Shown piece after piece: positions 35,331 to 44,914 of a stretch of DNA of 64,000 nucleotides. The stretch's first letter is position 1. Every line of letters starts with the position of its first letter. Below the pieces are notes generated by a model. The model worked only from the letters and a program-made list of their open reading frames with translations. It was not told where the DNA came from and did not search any database. A program made the translations under genes and the position numbers. This DNA is from Rhynchopus sp. YZ270_cl-10. Its lineage: Eukaryota > Euglenozoa > Diplonemea > Diplonemida > Diplonemidae. The stretch covers positions 1,302,001 to 1,366,000 of the forward strand of contig OZ037851.1 in NCBI GenBank assembly GCA_964035575.1, written 5' to 3'.

Positions 35331-36222
35331 ACCGCCAACCAGAGCGTCACTCTTAGAAAAGAAGATGAGTGGTGCGAATAGCGCTATGGAGTGCGACGAC
35401 GACGACGACGACGCACCACCAAACAGAGCGTCAATGATGGAAAAGAAGCTGAGCAGTGCTGCCCCAGTGCAGGACGTCAAAATTGACGACGACGACGACG
35501 ACGATGCACCACCACCCACAAGAGCCTCTGTCATGGAGAAGAAGCTCTCTTCAGCAGAGTCAACTGCCCCTACCCCAGCCCCTCAGGGTATCACACCTCC
35601 CGCACCAACATCAACACCACCACCACCACCACCTGCCGCTCCCAAGAAGGAAGCTCCGAAGATCGATCCTCCAAAAACGAAACCAGAGGTTCCACAAAAA
35701 CCTAAAACACCTGAAAAGAGCGAACAAAGTGACAGCGATAGCGACAGCAACAGCGATAGCGATAGCGATAGTGAATCTACCACTCCAAAGAAAAAGGCGG
35801 CGAAAAAGGCGGGCAAAAAGGCCGCTAAAAAGGGGGCAAAGAAAGGAGCAAAAAAGCCTGCGGCGAAAAAGGCACAGGCCAAGAGCGACAGTGACAGCGA
35901 TAGCGAGAGTGAAGAGAAGGCTGCTGGGAAGCGGAAGGCCTCCGACGCAGCGGCTGTGTGGTACTGGAAGTCTGATCTGCGTATAAAGAAGAACGCAGAA
36001 GCGAACCTCTCTTGCTGGACAGAGTACAATGCAGAGTTGACCGCTGAGATCGAGCAGGCCTTCCAAGACGACAATGACTCCGCAATCCTCACCATCGCCG
36101 AACGTGAGTACATCATCAACTTCGAAGACATGACACAATGCAGAGGTGACGACGACTCCCTCCAACGCCCCGTCATGAGAAGACTCGACGGCGAGCCCAA
36201 CTCCAAGCGAGTAAAAAAATAG
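33706..36222 (+). CDS. FHA...acidic EKKL repeats...WWE protein
   Basis: Exons 33706-33858, 33978-34043, 34099-34202, 34291-34590, 34779-36222, giving 688 aa; all junctions keep frame. The N-terminus is an FHA domain, a phosphothreonine reader: TTVVGRKKNCDW, MISSQHIRLE, VTDLGSLNKTFIN and LNDGDTLALGR match its GR, SxxH, LxSxNGT-like and GD elements. Residues about 270-480 hold about eight repeats of a poly-Asp run followed by APPTRxSMxEKKLS. A Pro-rich linker, Ser/Asp runs and a histone-H1-like Lys/Ala stretch (KKAAKKAGKKAAKKGAKK) follow. The C-terminus (about 610-680) is a WWE domain (VWYWKSDL, CWTEYNAELTAEIEQAF, IINFEDMTQC), known to bind poly-ADP-ribose. I infer a nuclear adaptor joining phosphorylation and ADP-ribose signals, perhaps in DNA repair. 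Acidic repeat number may vary between strains. Confidence 0.88.
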
Positions 36223-36349
36223 TATCACAACACAGATTTTAAGATGTGCAGTGCACATTCAAGGGGGGGACTTTTTCATTTCCTATACCTTCTATTCAAT
36301 AGAATTTTAAGTATATGAATTTTTTTACAGTACGAACCACTCACGTCCC

Positions 36350-36410
36350 TTTTGCATGAGCTCGACTGAGATGCGTTTTAGCACATTTCAACTACTCTTT
36401 TTTTTTGTGG
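36350..36410 (+). repeat. Dispersed 60-bp repeat, copy 2
   Basis: TTGCATGAGCTCGACTGAGA, then TGCGTTTTAGCAC and ACTACTCTTTTTT; diverged copy of 3092-3150 in the same orientation. Confidence 0.6.
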
Positions 36411-36485
36411 TATTCTCCGCAAAATTTGTTTCAAAAAAAAAAAAAAAAAAAATCGGTTGAAATGCCCCCAGTCTTGTATTCTTTC

Positions 36486-36529
36486 AAGGTGGCTATGTAT
36501 GAGAGACTTTGGGTTCATCTTATGTTTTT
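36486..36529 (+). repeat. Recurrent AAGGTGGCTA...GGTTCATCTTA motif
   Basis: CAAGGTGGCTATG, then GAGAGACTTTGGGTTCATCT, TA and a run of T. It shares GAGAGACTT and GGTTCATCTT with the partial copy inside intron 4 of the FHA-WWE gene. Confidence 0.45.
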
Positions 36530-37421
36530 TTTGTTCTCGCGTATGTCTCGCATGCGAAAATTTTATCGCGCGAGAGTCATCGAACCATTTTTTTTTTTTT
36601 TGGAGGGGGGTGAGGAGAAATGTTTTTTTCTCGGGTTCATGAGTGGCCTTCGGAATAGAAGCGTTGTGTATTCATTATGGTTTTGCTTGCTGACATCTCG
36701 GTAGGCTGAAAGCTTTTGCATTGAAAGCTGGCAAAACCACACAACAGCAGGAACAACAAAACAAAACAAAAAAAAACATCACAGTATCTTTCTTAGGGCA
36801 ACAGTCTTTTTAGGTGTGTATCACCAACATCCCTTACGCTCCCAGGCAAAAAAAGTCGCAAAGGGGATTTACTATTCCAAAGGGGTTTAGTTGCCCCCGG
36901 AGGTAGAAAATATGTGTGTGTACGGTGGCAGATTCGTCTTTCAATTTTTGTTTTTTATTTTTTAGCCCTGGCGGTATTTGTTTGGGCCTTTTTTTCTTTT
37001 TTGCAACTGACGCGCTGGAGAGGCCCTGGCCAAACATGGCGTGTTAGGGGAAATATATTCGTCGCACAGATTAGATCAGAGACCCCACCCGATATGTTTT
37101 TCATTTCACCTCTTTTGTGCTCCGCCACCGACACTCCCATTTTCTGTACTTCAGGCAATAATCATATACCATCACACACTGACACAGTCCGCGTGTGTTG
37201 GAAACAATCAATTTTTTCAAAGTGGAAGCGTGCAATGCAACAAACGGTCGAGATCTGATCAAGCGAAACGGATATATTTTTCTTTTTTTGAAAAGGAAAA
37301 GTAACAAAAGGGGGTCGGACTTTTCCCATTTTACTCTAGAGCCTTCCCCTGTACTCACCCTTCTCAATATTGTTAGCGGAAGCGTGCACGGTGTAAACAG
37401 TATCTTACGTCTTGACGACGA

Positions 37422-37569
37422 ATGGTGGCAGTGTTGTGATGGGAGCCCATTGAAATACGCAAAATACATGAAAATACGGTGTGGGCTGTTGCATTGTTAC
37501 ATCACAATATACGTGTATTTTGATGTATTTTGCGTATTCCAATGGGCTCCCATCACAATACTGCCACCA
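37422..37569. repeat. Foldback element, 148 bp
   Basis: A 48-bp left arm (starting ATGGTGGCAGTGTTGTGATG) is repeated inverted at the right with a few mismatches; the loop is about 50 bp. No ORF. Likely a MITE-like foldback or a transcribed hairpin. No clear target duplication. Confidence 0.8.
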
Positions 37570-38452
37570 TTATTGGCGACCCTAAAAAAGATGCAAGACC
37601 TATTTTGAGGGATCCGTCGATTCTTAAAAAAAAGGGGACACGCGATGAGGTGTTCCGTCTTGTGGAGAAAAGAGCAACATCCACACATAACACTAACCTA
37701 TATTTAGGGTTTGATACTGTTTTATTGTGCATAAAATGTTGTCTATTATTGACAGAGATTTATTGCTTCCTTTCTTCTTCCCCTTTTCATATACCTTCTA
37801 TTCAGTATTTGGTATTTGAAATATTTCTTCCCCTTTTCTTGTTGTTTGTCTTTGGGATTTTGTTCCGAATATCAAACAAATTTAAAAAAAAAGCAACAAA
37901 AAAGGAAAAGGAAAAAGGCCAACGTTTAAAAAGGGAATAAAAGTTGCTTGTATCCGCTGAGGTGCTCTGCATTTTTTTATAAGAAAAATGGGGTGGTAAA
38001 AGGTCACATAGTGCTTTGTATAGACTTTAGGAACCACACCAAAAAAAAAACCTTCCTATTTTTTTGTCAATAGGAAATAGACTGAGTGGTGCATGCTCGC
38101 TAGCTTTGTTTTACCTTTTTCACCACAACCACTATACAGTGGGGAAAAAAATCAACAACATAAAACCGCACAACAGCTTTGCGAACAAAAAAACACCTCC
38201 ATACCCCCCCCCCCCCTTGTTTTCTTGACTTACCTTCTCCTGAAGTCAGATTCTACTTTATTTTGTAAATCTTACAAAAAAAAAAACGAAAAACAACAGC
38301 CCACATCTCTCCCCGGGGGCATTTTTTTTTTTTTTTTTTTTTTTTTGCTCTAAAAAAAAGACCTCCCTCCCTCCTCCCCTTTCTCCACCTCTCTCTATGC
38401 TTTGCACTATACTCCTATACTGTATCACCTCCTTTAGGGCATCTAAACCACA

Positions 38453-39055
38453 ATGGGTGTCGACAAAGTGATTATCCTTCCAGGGAATGGTTGTGGTGAT
38501 ATTGAGGAGTGTAACTGGTACAAATGGATGGCGGAGAAGCTGAGGGCCCATTTCGGCGACAAGATTGCTGTGGAGATGCGCAGCATGCCGGACCCTGGGA
38601 CGGCACGGCGGGAGATTTGGCTTCCGTTTGTTAAAGATGTGCTGGGCGCGACGGAGAGATCGATTGTTCTTGGGCACAGTAGTGGTGCTGTGGCTGCGAT
38701 GCGTCTTGCAGAAGAAGAGCAACTTTATGGATTGATTCTGGTAGGTGCATGCCACACTGACCTTGGATGCCCCAACGAGCGTGCATCAAACTACTACCCG
38801 CAAGGTGCAGAAAACGCCTGGAAATTTGACACCCAAGTTGCAAACACAACCTTCATCTCTGTTTTCGCCTCCGCCTCCGACCCCTACATTCCTATAGAAG
38901 AACAGCGTTTTGTCGGTGAAAACCTATGCAAACAAACGCAAAACGGCTCAAAATACATGGAGTACCCAGCAGAAGAGGACAGAGGCCATTGGATGGAGTC
39001 TGCAGAGCCTGACATTCTAAAATACACGATAAAAATGGTGGAGAAAGGCCTGTGA
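38453..39055 (+). CDS. RBBP9: RBBP9-type serine hydrolase
   Basis: Intronless, 200 aa, close to the usual RBBP9/YdeN length of about 185-190. An alpha/beta-hydrolase with opening VIILPGNG (the family's PGNGGG oxyanion region), nucleophile elbow GHSSGA (Ser 76), an acidic residue in ASASDPYIP (Asp 143) and the C-terminal His in DRGHWM (His 179), so the triad appears complete. RBBP9-family proteins are small cytosolic serine hydrolases whose physiological substrates are poorly defined. No signal peptide. Codon use is less biased than in the thiolase that follows 200 bp downstream. Confidence 0.9.
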   Translation: MGVDKVIILPGNGCGDIEECNWYKWMAEKLRAHFGDKIAVEMRSMPDPGTARREIWLPFVKDVLGATERSIVLGHSSGAVAAMRLAEEEQLYGLILVGACHTDLGCPNERASNYYPQGAENAWKFDTQVANTTFISVFASASDPYIPIEEQRFVGENLCKQTQNGSKYMEYPAEEDRGHWMESAEPDILKYTIKMVEKGL

Positions 39056-39258
39056 TAGGGTGCTGCAGTGGGGGGGGAAGGGGGGAGGCGTTTTTAACCA
39101 TGTGCGGATTCGCGATTTACATTTAAACCCAAGTGCTTTGTGGGAAATGATTACAACGTTTTGAAATTTTGTTTGCCCACCTTTTATTGTGCACACCCAT
39201 TTTTTCTTCTCGGTACACATCTAACAGAGCGAACACACAACACACCACCACCACCAAA

Positions 39259-40479
39259 ATGCCGATGGACGCCTACATTGTGGACTGTGTGCGCACCGCA
39301 GGAGGAAAGAGGAAGGGAGTTCTGTCGAAGTGGCACCCCGCCGACCTTGGTGCCTCTGTGGTGGATGAGGTTGTGCGCCGCTCGGGTGTGCCGCCTGCCG
39401 CTGTGGAGGACGTGATTGTGGGGTGCGTGAGCCAGATCGGGTCGCAGGCAGGAAACGTCGGGCGGAACATTGTGCTGGCGTCGAAGGTGCTGCCGGAGGA
39501 GGTGCCCGGAACGACTGTGGACCGTCAGTGCGGAAGCTCGCAGCAGGCGCTGCACTTTGCGGCGCAGGCTGTGATGAGCGGAACACAGGATGTGGTGATT
39601 GCGGCGGGAGTGGAGATCATGACACAGGTGCCGATTGGCAGCAACATCTCCGACGGACTGAAGGCGGGACGTGGAAACCCGTTCGTGGCGAAGGGGTTCC
39701 AGGCCAACTACTCGAAGGACGGGAAGATGGTGATGCCGTCGCAGTTCGCAGGAGCGGAGATGCTGGCGAAGAAGTACAACCTTGACCGTGAGTCGGTTGA
39801 CCGCTTCGGAGCGGAGAGCCAGCAGAAGGCGCTTGCGGCAACGAAGGCGGGCATCTTCAAGAAGGAGATCCTTGTGGTAGAGGGGCAGGACGGGAAGACC
39901 GGGGAGAAGGTGTCTGTGACAGCCGACGAGGGCATCCGTGCCGGCACCACCTACGAGAAGCTGGCTGGACTGAAGCCGATGGCCGAGGGTGGAGTGCTGA
40001 CACCGGCAACCAGCAGCCAGATCACCGACGGTGCGTCCGCCGTGATGATCTGCAACGAGCGTGCTGTGAAGAAGTACGGACTGAAGCCACGTGCCCGCAT
40101 CCACGCCCTTGGACTTGCTGGGTCGGACCCCGTCATCATGCTTGAGGGACCGATCCCCGCCACGAAGTCTGTCCTGGCCAAGGCAGGAATGACCATTGAC
40201 GACATCGACATGTACGAGGTGAACGAGGCCTTCGCGTCTGTGCCGATGGCGTGGGCCAAGGCCCTGGGTGCTGACCCGAAGAAGCTGAACGTGAGCGGAG
40301 GTGCGATTGCGCTTGGCCACGCACTCGGGTCCACAGGAACCCGTTGCATGACGACCCTGGTGAACGGGCTGGAGCGCACTGGAGGCCGCTTCGGTGTGCA
40401 GGCCATCTGCGAGGGAGGAGGCACTGCCAACGCCACCATCATCGAGCGTGTGTCCGAGGTGCGCCAGGCCAAGCTGTGA
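39259..40479 (+). CDS. Thiolase (acetyl-CoA C-acetyltransferase type), bacterial-like
   Basis: Intronless, 406 aa, normal thiolase length. I chose the ATG at 39259 because the thiolase fold starts at once (AYIVDCVRTAGGKRKG). Active residues are visible: Cys 91 in VDRQCGSSQQAL, His 354 in ALGHALGSTG, and Cys 384 in ICEGGGTANA. It condenses two acetyl-CoA or cleaves acetoacetyl/3-ketoacyl-CoA. The HPADLGA, SQIGSQAGNVGRN and VPGTTVDRQCGSSQQALHFA blocks resemble bacterial, actinobacterial-like fatty or steroid thiolases rather than mitochondrial ACAT. No targeting peptide is visible, so it is probably cytosolic. Very strong codon bias (Gly GGA/GGT, GC-ending codons) suggests high expression. Bacterial origin is inferred from memory of the family and needs a tree. 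Confidence 0.93.
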   Translation: MPMDAYIVDCVRTAGGKRKGVLSKWHPADLGASVVDEVVRRSGVPPAAVEDVIVGCVSQIGSQAGNVGRNIVLASKVLPEEVPGTTVDRQCGSSQQALHFAAQAVMSGTQDVVIAAGVEIMTQVPIGSNISDGLKAGRGNPFVAKGFQANYSKDGKMVMPSQFAGAEMLAKKYNLDRESVDRFGAESQQKALAATKAGIFKKEILVVEGQDGKTGEKVSVTADEGIRAGTTYEKLAGLKPMAEGGVLTPATSSQITDGASAVMICNERAVKKYGLKPRARIHALGLAGSDPVIMLEGPIPATKSVLAKAGMTIDDIDMYEVNEAFASVPMAWAKALGADPKKLNVSGGAIALGHALGSTGTRCMTTLVNGLERTGGRFGVQAICEGGGTANATIIERVSEVRQAKL

Positions 40480-41407
40480 GCGGCATGCTGACATTGTTGT
40501 CATTTTCCTTTATCCTGTTCTCTTTTTGAAGATTTGTGCGCATGAGACGTGACACACATCTTTCGACCTTTCTTCTCTCAAGCTTGCGGCTTGGGCAACG
40601 TGGGTGTTTTGAGTATTTTCAAGACCACGGGTTTATTGCACCCCCCCTTTTTTTTTGTCCTTTTCTTCCACGCGTGTGGACGTTAATTTCACCGAACTGT
40701 TATCTTGTTGTGTTTGTTTTGGAAGAAACGGGTTTCTGCCGCGCATCTGCGGTGTACCTCCTCTTCTTGCTATGTTTGCTATTGGGTGTGATGTGTTCTT
40801 TTTCTCTCTTTTTCTTTTTCTTGGCACTCCTTTTTCCGAATTCAAAATAAATCGCGCGATCGAAAAACTACGTATCATAGAACGGCTTCGTAACACTTAT
40901 ATTATTGCTCTCCGGGACTGGCCATACATCGGTCAGTCTGAGGTACCTGCATCAATAACTTGTATTTAAAAGGGACCAGAAAGCGCATTTTATTTTGTAG
41001 CTTTCCAACGTTCCACGAAGACCCTTTTTGTTTGTGTAAAGAAGTAGTTTTCTATCGCACCCAGAAAAAAAAACACAAACACCTGCATACACTCCCTTTT
41101 CCATATCCTATTCTCTACCCTTCTACCCCTTCTCCCCTCTCCTACTCCCCCGGGGGCTGCGACTCGGTGAGGGGTGGAGAACGACGCGTGGCTGCTTTCC
41201 GTGAAGTCATTGGTGGTAGGGTGTTTTGCACGCCTTCGGAATGTCTCTGTACTGTTCTTTGACCCTAAAAATAGCAAAAAAAAATCCTCTGCCCGGAGGG
41301 TCCAAAAGGTCCACAACTGGCCACACCTCATGCTGATTGGGTCGGATTTTCTGGTCAAAAAGAGATAGAAACGTTTCAGAAATAGCAAAAAACGTCGTTT
41401 CGCTATT
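40480..41407. other. Gene-free stretch after the thiolase
   Basis: T-rich 3' region and spacer with no supportable gene or RNA. It ends at a TA that flanks the inverted-repeat element. Confidence 0.55.
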
Positions 41408-41409
41408 TA

Positions 41410-42478
41410 CCGTAATCGTAAAAATTGTGGACCGTAAAATTTTTGGACCGTAAAAATTCTGGAACTTTTTGGGTTTTTTGGCAAACTGGAACATTTTTAC
41501 GGTCCAGATATATTACGGTCCAGATGTGGTTTGGCCTGCCGAGTACTTAGCGGTTTTTGGTTTCATTCAGTGTTTTTTCTGGAGGGGGTGCGCGCGCACC
41601 CCCGTCAGACTTTTTTGAGATTTCAAGGGAGTGCACGCACCCCCTAGCGGCCCCCCTGGGGGCGGAGGGGCAGGGCGGTTGGGGGTGGGGGACCCACCCC
41701 CCCTACCACTCTGCCCCCCCTTCACCTTCCCCATCATGCTCTCGCGAGCCTCACCAGGAAGTAAGGAGTCGGCGTTTCCGTAGCTGCAAACATAAGTGTA
41801 GCTCTTCTCTGTTTGGCTGTAAAAATGTGCAATTTTAAGCGCAATTTTTTGAAACGTTGCGTACCGTGGCTTCGCCAGAAACTTTCATTTTAGATAATTA
41901 TCAATGAAAGTGCCATTTTATGTCATCATTTCTTAGAAATGTTGTGTACCGTGGCTTCGCCAGGAACCTTTGGGTGCCATGACCGCCGGCTGGTACTTCG
42001 TGCCACGTGTGTCTAGTGCAAATATCAATGAAGTGCCGAACTCCGCAGTTGGATAACTGAGGAATTCCCATATTCCGCCGGAGGCCCCCAACTTGAGCTG
42101 GGTTGGGGACCCGTGTTCGACCGAGTTTTGACCGAGTTTCAGCGAAACCCCCCAAAACCTTTTTAATCCCCTGTTGCATGGTCAACCGCGGGGGGAAAAA
42201 TATACGCACTTTTTTGCCCTGTGCACCCCCGTCAGCCAAAAACACCAAATCCTAGAAAAAACACTGACTTCATCGGGGGAAAAAAAAAATCCACCCGCTT
42301 TCCCCTTTTCCACCCGCGATGGGTGGGTGGAAAAGGGGGGAAAAAAAACCAAAAAATCAAAAACTGCTAACACAAAAAAACCCCCCAAAAAAATGTTGGA
42401 CCGTAAAAATTCTGGAACTTTTTGGGGTTTTTTGGCAAACTGGAACATTTTTACGGTCCACAATTTTTACGATTACGG
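41410..42478. mobile_element. Non-autonomous DNA transposon-like element, 1069 bp, TA-flanked
   Basis: Exact 30-bp terminal inverted repeats (41410-41439 and 42449-42478) beginning CCGTAATCGTAAAAATTGTG, with TA on both outer sides, as Tc1/mariner-type insertions leave. Just inside each end is the same roughly 68-bp palindrome (41445-41512, 42393-42461) with GGACCGTAAAAATTCTGG and its inverse ACATTTTTACGGTCC. The interior has a short direct repeat (TACCGTGGCTTCGCCAG near 41860 and 41945) and no transposase ORF. It lies about 100 bp upstream of the GAF gene and may supply part of its 5' region. Confidence 0.75.
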
Positions 42479-42578
42479 TAGTACCCATTTAACTCTCCCT
42501 CTATCCTAACTCCCTCTCCTCCTCCCACACCAGAACCACACACCATCTTCATGTGTCCATGTGTACACCTCCCTTGAG

Positions 42579-44561
42579 ATGGATCTGCGCTACATCCCTG
42601 CAGCGTTGTTGATCCATTTGGACACATCTTACACAGCGCTGGTGAAGTTGCTGAAACAGGCGAGCCTGCAGACAGAGGAGGAGCTGACTTATTTTAATGA
42701 AACGATTGGTGCTTTGGACAATGTTATTAAGCAGACGGAAGAGGCTTTGAAGGACCATTTACATGGGGAGGATGAAGCCCGGAAGGGGGACCCTGTCAAA
42801 AAGCAGAACCAAGAGCGTGCTGAGCAGGCGTTTCTTTCGCAATTTGTTGAGGCGCCGGAGGTGGAGACGCCGAATATTACTGGATTGGATTTGGATAAAA
42901 CACGGCCGAGCACTGTGAATACCAAAGGCGCGGCGAAGGCGACGTCACAGCAAAGCTTTGCCCAGCCAAGCAGCCTCCGAAAGGTTCATGCTGCGCAGAA
43001 GAACGGTACCGCGATCCTGACGACAATGCTCAACAGCATTGTCGAGACCATCACTCGCACGACGCACTGCGAGCGTGGCGCGCTCTATCTCCACACCGGG
43101 TCGACACCCTCCTCCAACGCTGTGCCCGCACTCCTCAACGTCGTGCGCGCTGAGGTCACTACCTCCCAGCCCACACACTTCCCCCTCAAATGCGGTATCC
43201 CCCACGCCGTTCTCGCAGGCGGTGTCGGCCTCAACGCCTTCTCCAAAAGCAGCCAACGTCCCTGCATGAAGGAGCTCTCCGCGCAGTCCGTTCTCTGTGT
43301 CCCCATTGGCTGCCAATTCAAACCAAAAACAGCAAATGACGACCGCGTCTCTGGAGTCTTGCTTTTCACAAACAAATCGCGGGGTGCGTTCTTTTCAGAG
43401 CAAGACGAAGGGTTGGCGGCAAGCGCTTCGATGTTTGTCGCCTCGCTTCTCGAACGGCATCGGGGTGCCATCGATGTGGTGCGGATGGCAGGGAACCTTG
43501 AGGTCCTCCGAATGGCAAGAACACCAGACAAAACTCCGTTGGGAAACAAAAAGATCTCTTCTCAGGTAGCCTCTGCGTGCGCAAGCAACACCAACAACCA
43601 AATGCTGGTCAAACGGGTTATCGAGACAGACGAGGTCTACGAGGCGAAGGGGTCGGGCTGCTTCGAGGTTTCGCTTGCAAACCTTGTGAAGGAGGTCTCA
43701 GTTGCGCAGCAGTGGATGGAGGAGGAGTGGGTGCACCATGCCGGTCAGGTGGCGGACTCACTGAATAAGGGCGAAACACTTCAATCAGAGGTAGCAGCTT
43801 TGGAGAGCCAGCTCCGACAGACACGTGGTCGCGGCCTCTCTACAGAATCCGCACCTAACACTGCACGCTCACCACCACATTCCCCACGCTCAACACATTC
43901 ACCACGATCTCCTCGGTCACATACTGAGCGCATACCCAGCACCTCTGCCGAACCTTTGGAAGAAGTTCAAGTAAAAATCTGTCCCCTAAACGACACAGAA
44001 GACCTCAAATACACAAGCGGTCTCATCCATAGCCTGCTTGGAGAGGAAACCTCAAAGTGCTCTGCCGTCAACGTCCTCGGCAGGCTGGGATCAGCGTTGG
44101 ATAAGGTTTCGAATGTGTTTGGTGCAGGGGTGTGTAAAACGGTACCTCCACTGCCGAGATCGCCGAAGCCAAAAAGGAATCTTCTTTTTGTCCCACGGAG
44201 AAGGCCTAAGGCAGCGACGCTTTCACCTAGACCGCTGGCATGTGAATCGCCAGGGTCGCTTAAGGGGTGGTCCGCTGGGAATGTGCCCGACGCAGATACG
44301 ATTCCTCCTCCACCAAGTGGTGGGGTAGAGTTGAAGCAGTGGCGCAAGCCGCGTCCTCCCTCGGCAGCAGTGGCAGTGGAGAAGAGGGGGAGGGGAGGAG
44401 GAAAGGAAACCGCCGAGGTGTCGCGTTACAAAACGTTTACGTATTCAGACGACACAGACCTCCCGCCACAGCCGATCTACCCTACTAATAAGGTGAACGT
44501 TGCAGACTCTTTTGCGCAGAATTATGAAAAAAAAGTCATTCGGAGAGGCCTCGCTGCGTGA
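42579..44561 (+). CDS. GAF-domain protein
   Basis: Intronless, 660 aa from the ATG at 42579 (MDLRYIPAALL). The open frame reaches further upstream, but only to a non-ATG codon at 42561. The N-terminal 80 residues are helical. A GAF-like domain occupies about residues 140-300 (ILTTMLNSIVETITRTTHCERGALYLH, CGIPHAVLAGG, SVLCVPIG, VSGVLLFTNK, FSEQDEGLAASASMFVASLL). GAF domains bind small ligands such as cyclic nucleotides; the ligand here is unknown. A short coiled coil follows at about 385-425. The rest is Pro/Ser-rich with SPRSTHSPRSPRS-type repeats and a basic C-terminus. No kinase or phosphodiesterase domain is attached. Confidence 0.82.
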   Translation: MDLRYIPAALLIHLDTSYTALVKLLKQASLQTEEELTYFNETIGALDNVIKQTEEALKDHLHGEDEARKGDPVKKQNQERAEQAFLSQFVEAPEVETPNITGLDLDKTRPSTVNTKGAAKATSQQSFAQPSSLRKVHAAQKNGTAILTTMLNSIVETITRTTHCERGALYLHTGSTPSSNAVPALLNVVRAEVTTSQPTHFPLKCGIPHAVLAGGVGLNAFSKSSQRPCMKELSAQSVLCVPIGCQFKPKTANDDRVSGVLLFTNKSRGAFFSEQDEGLAASASMFVASLLERHRGAIDVVRMAGNLEVLRMARTPDKTPLGNKKISSQVASACASNTNNQMLVKRVIETDEVYEAKGSGCFEVSLANLVKEVSVAQQWMEEEWVHHAGQVADSLNKGETLQSEVAALESQLRQTRGRGLSTESAPNTARSPPHSPRSTHSPRSPRSHTERIPSTSAEPLEEVQVKICPLNDTEDLKYTSGLIHSLLGEETSKCSAVNVLGRLGSALDKVSNVFGAGVCKTVPPLPRSPKPKRNLLFVPRRRPKAATLSPRPLACESPGSLKGWSAGNVPDADTIPPPPSGGVELKQWRKPRPPSAAVAVEKRGRGGGKETAEVSRYKTFTYSDDTDLPPQPIYPTNKVNVADSFAQNYEKKVIRRGLAA

Positions 44562-44914
44562 GATGCGGAGAAGCAGATGAGGGGGGAGGGGAAGGGGAAG
44601 GGAGGGGTACCATTTACACCTTTGTTAGTGACCCTTTTAGTCGAAGTATTTTCCCCTCTTTACCCCTAGCTTTTTCCAGGATTTTTTCTCTCAATTTGAG
44701 GCATTTTTCTTGAGAAACAGAGGAGGTTATCACCTGCCTCAGATATTGTGGCTTAAAGAAGGAGACCAAGACAACACCTCCACAAAACCCCCAGATATTT
44801 TACACAAAGCCTTACACTAAGTTCTTCACCTATTTCCACACCGTTTTTTCTTCTTCCCCCTTTTTGGTTTTACCGTCACCCTGACCCTCAAATCTTTGCG
44901 ATTTTTCGTCTTAA
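44562..44914. other. Gene-free spacer
   Basis: 350 bp of purine-rich 3' region and pyrimidine-rich 5' region between the GAF and SPRY-like genes; nothing else seen. Confidence 0.5.

Larger units (their letters stand above)
36223..38452. other. Repeat-bearing gene-free stretch
   Basis: About 2.2 kb without a supportable gene. It holds the second copy of the TGCATGAGC repeat (36350-36410), an A run of about 20, an AAGGTGGCTA...GGTTCATCTTA motif (36486-36529), a 148-bp foldback (37422-37569) and a T run of about 22 near 38325. Confidence 0.6.

Noticed and set aside
36405-37608. Several 60-140 codon frames in the spacer after the FHA-WWE gene
   Set aside because: Phe/Lys-rich frames made by T and A runs or crossing the foldback; no motifs or splice support.
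42100-42130. GGGGACCCGTGTTCGACCGA, tRNA T-arm-like
   Set aside because: It lies in the transposon-like element; no matching D-arm, anticodon arm or acceptor stem was found.
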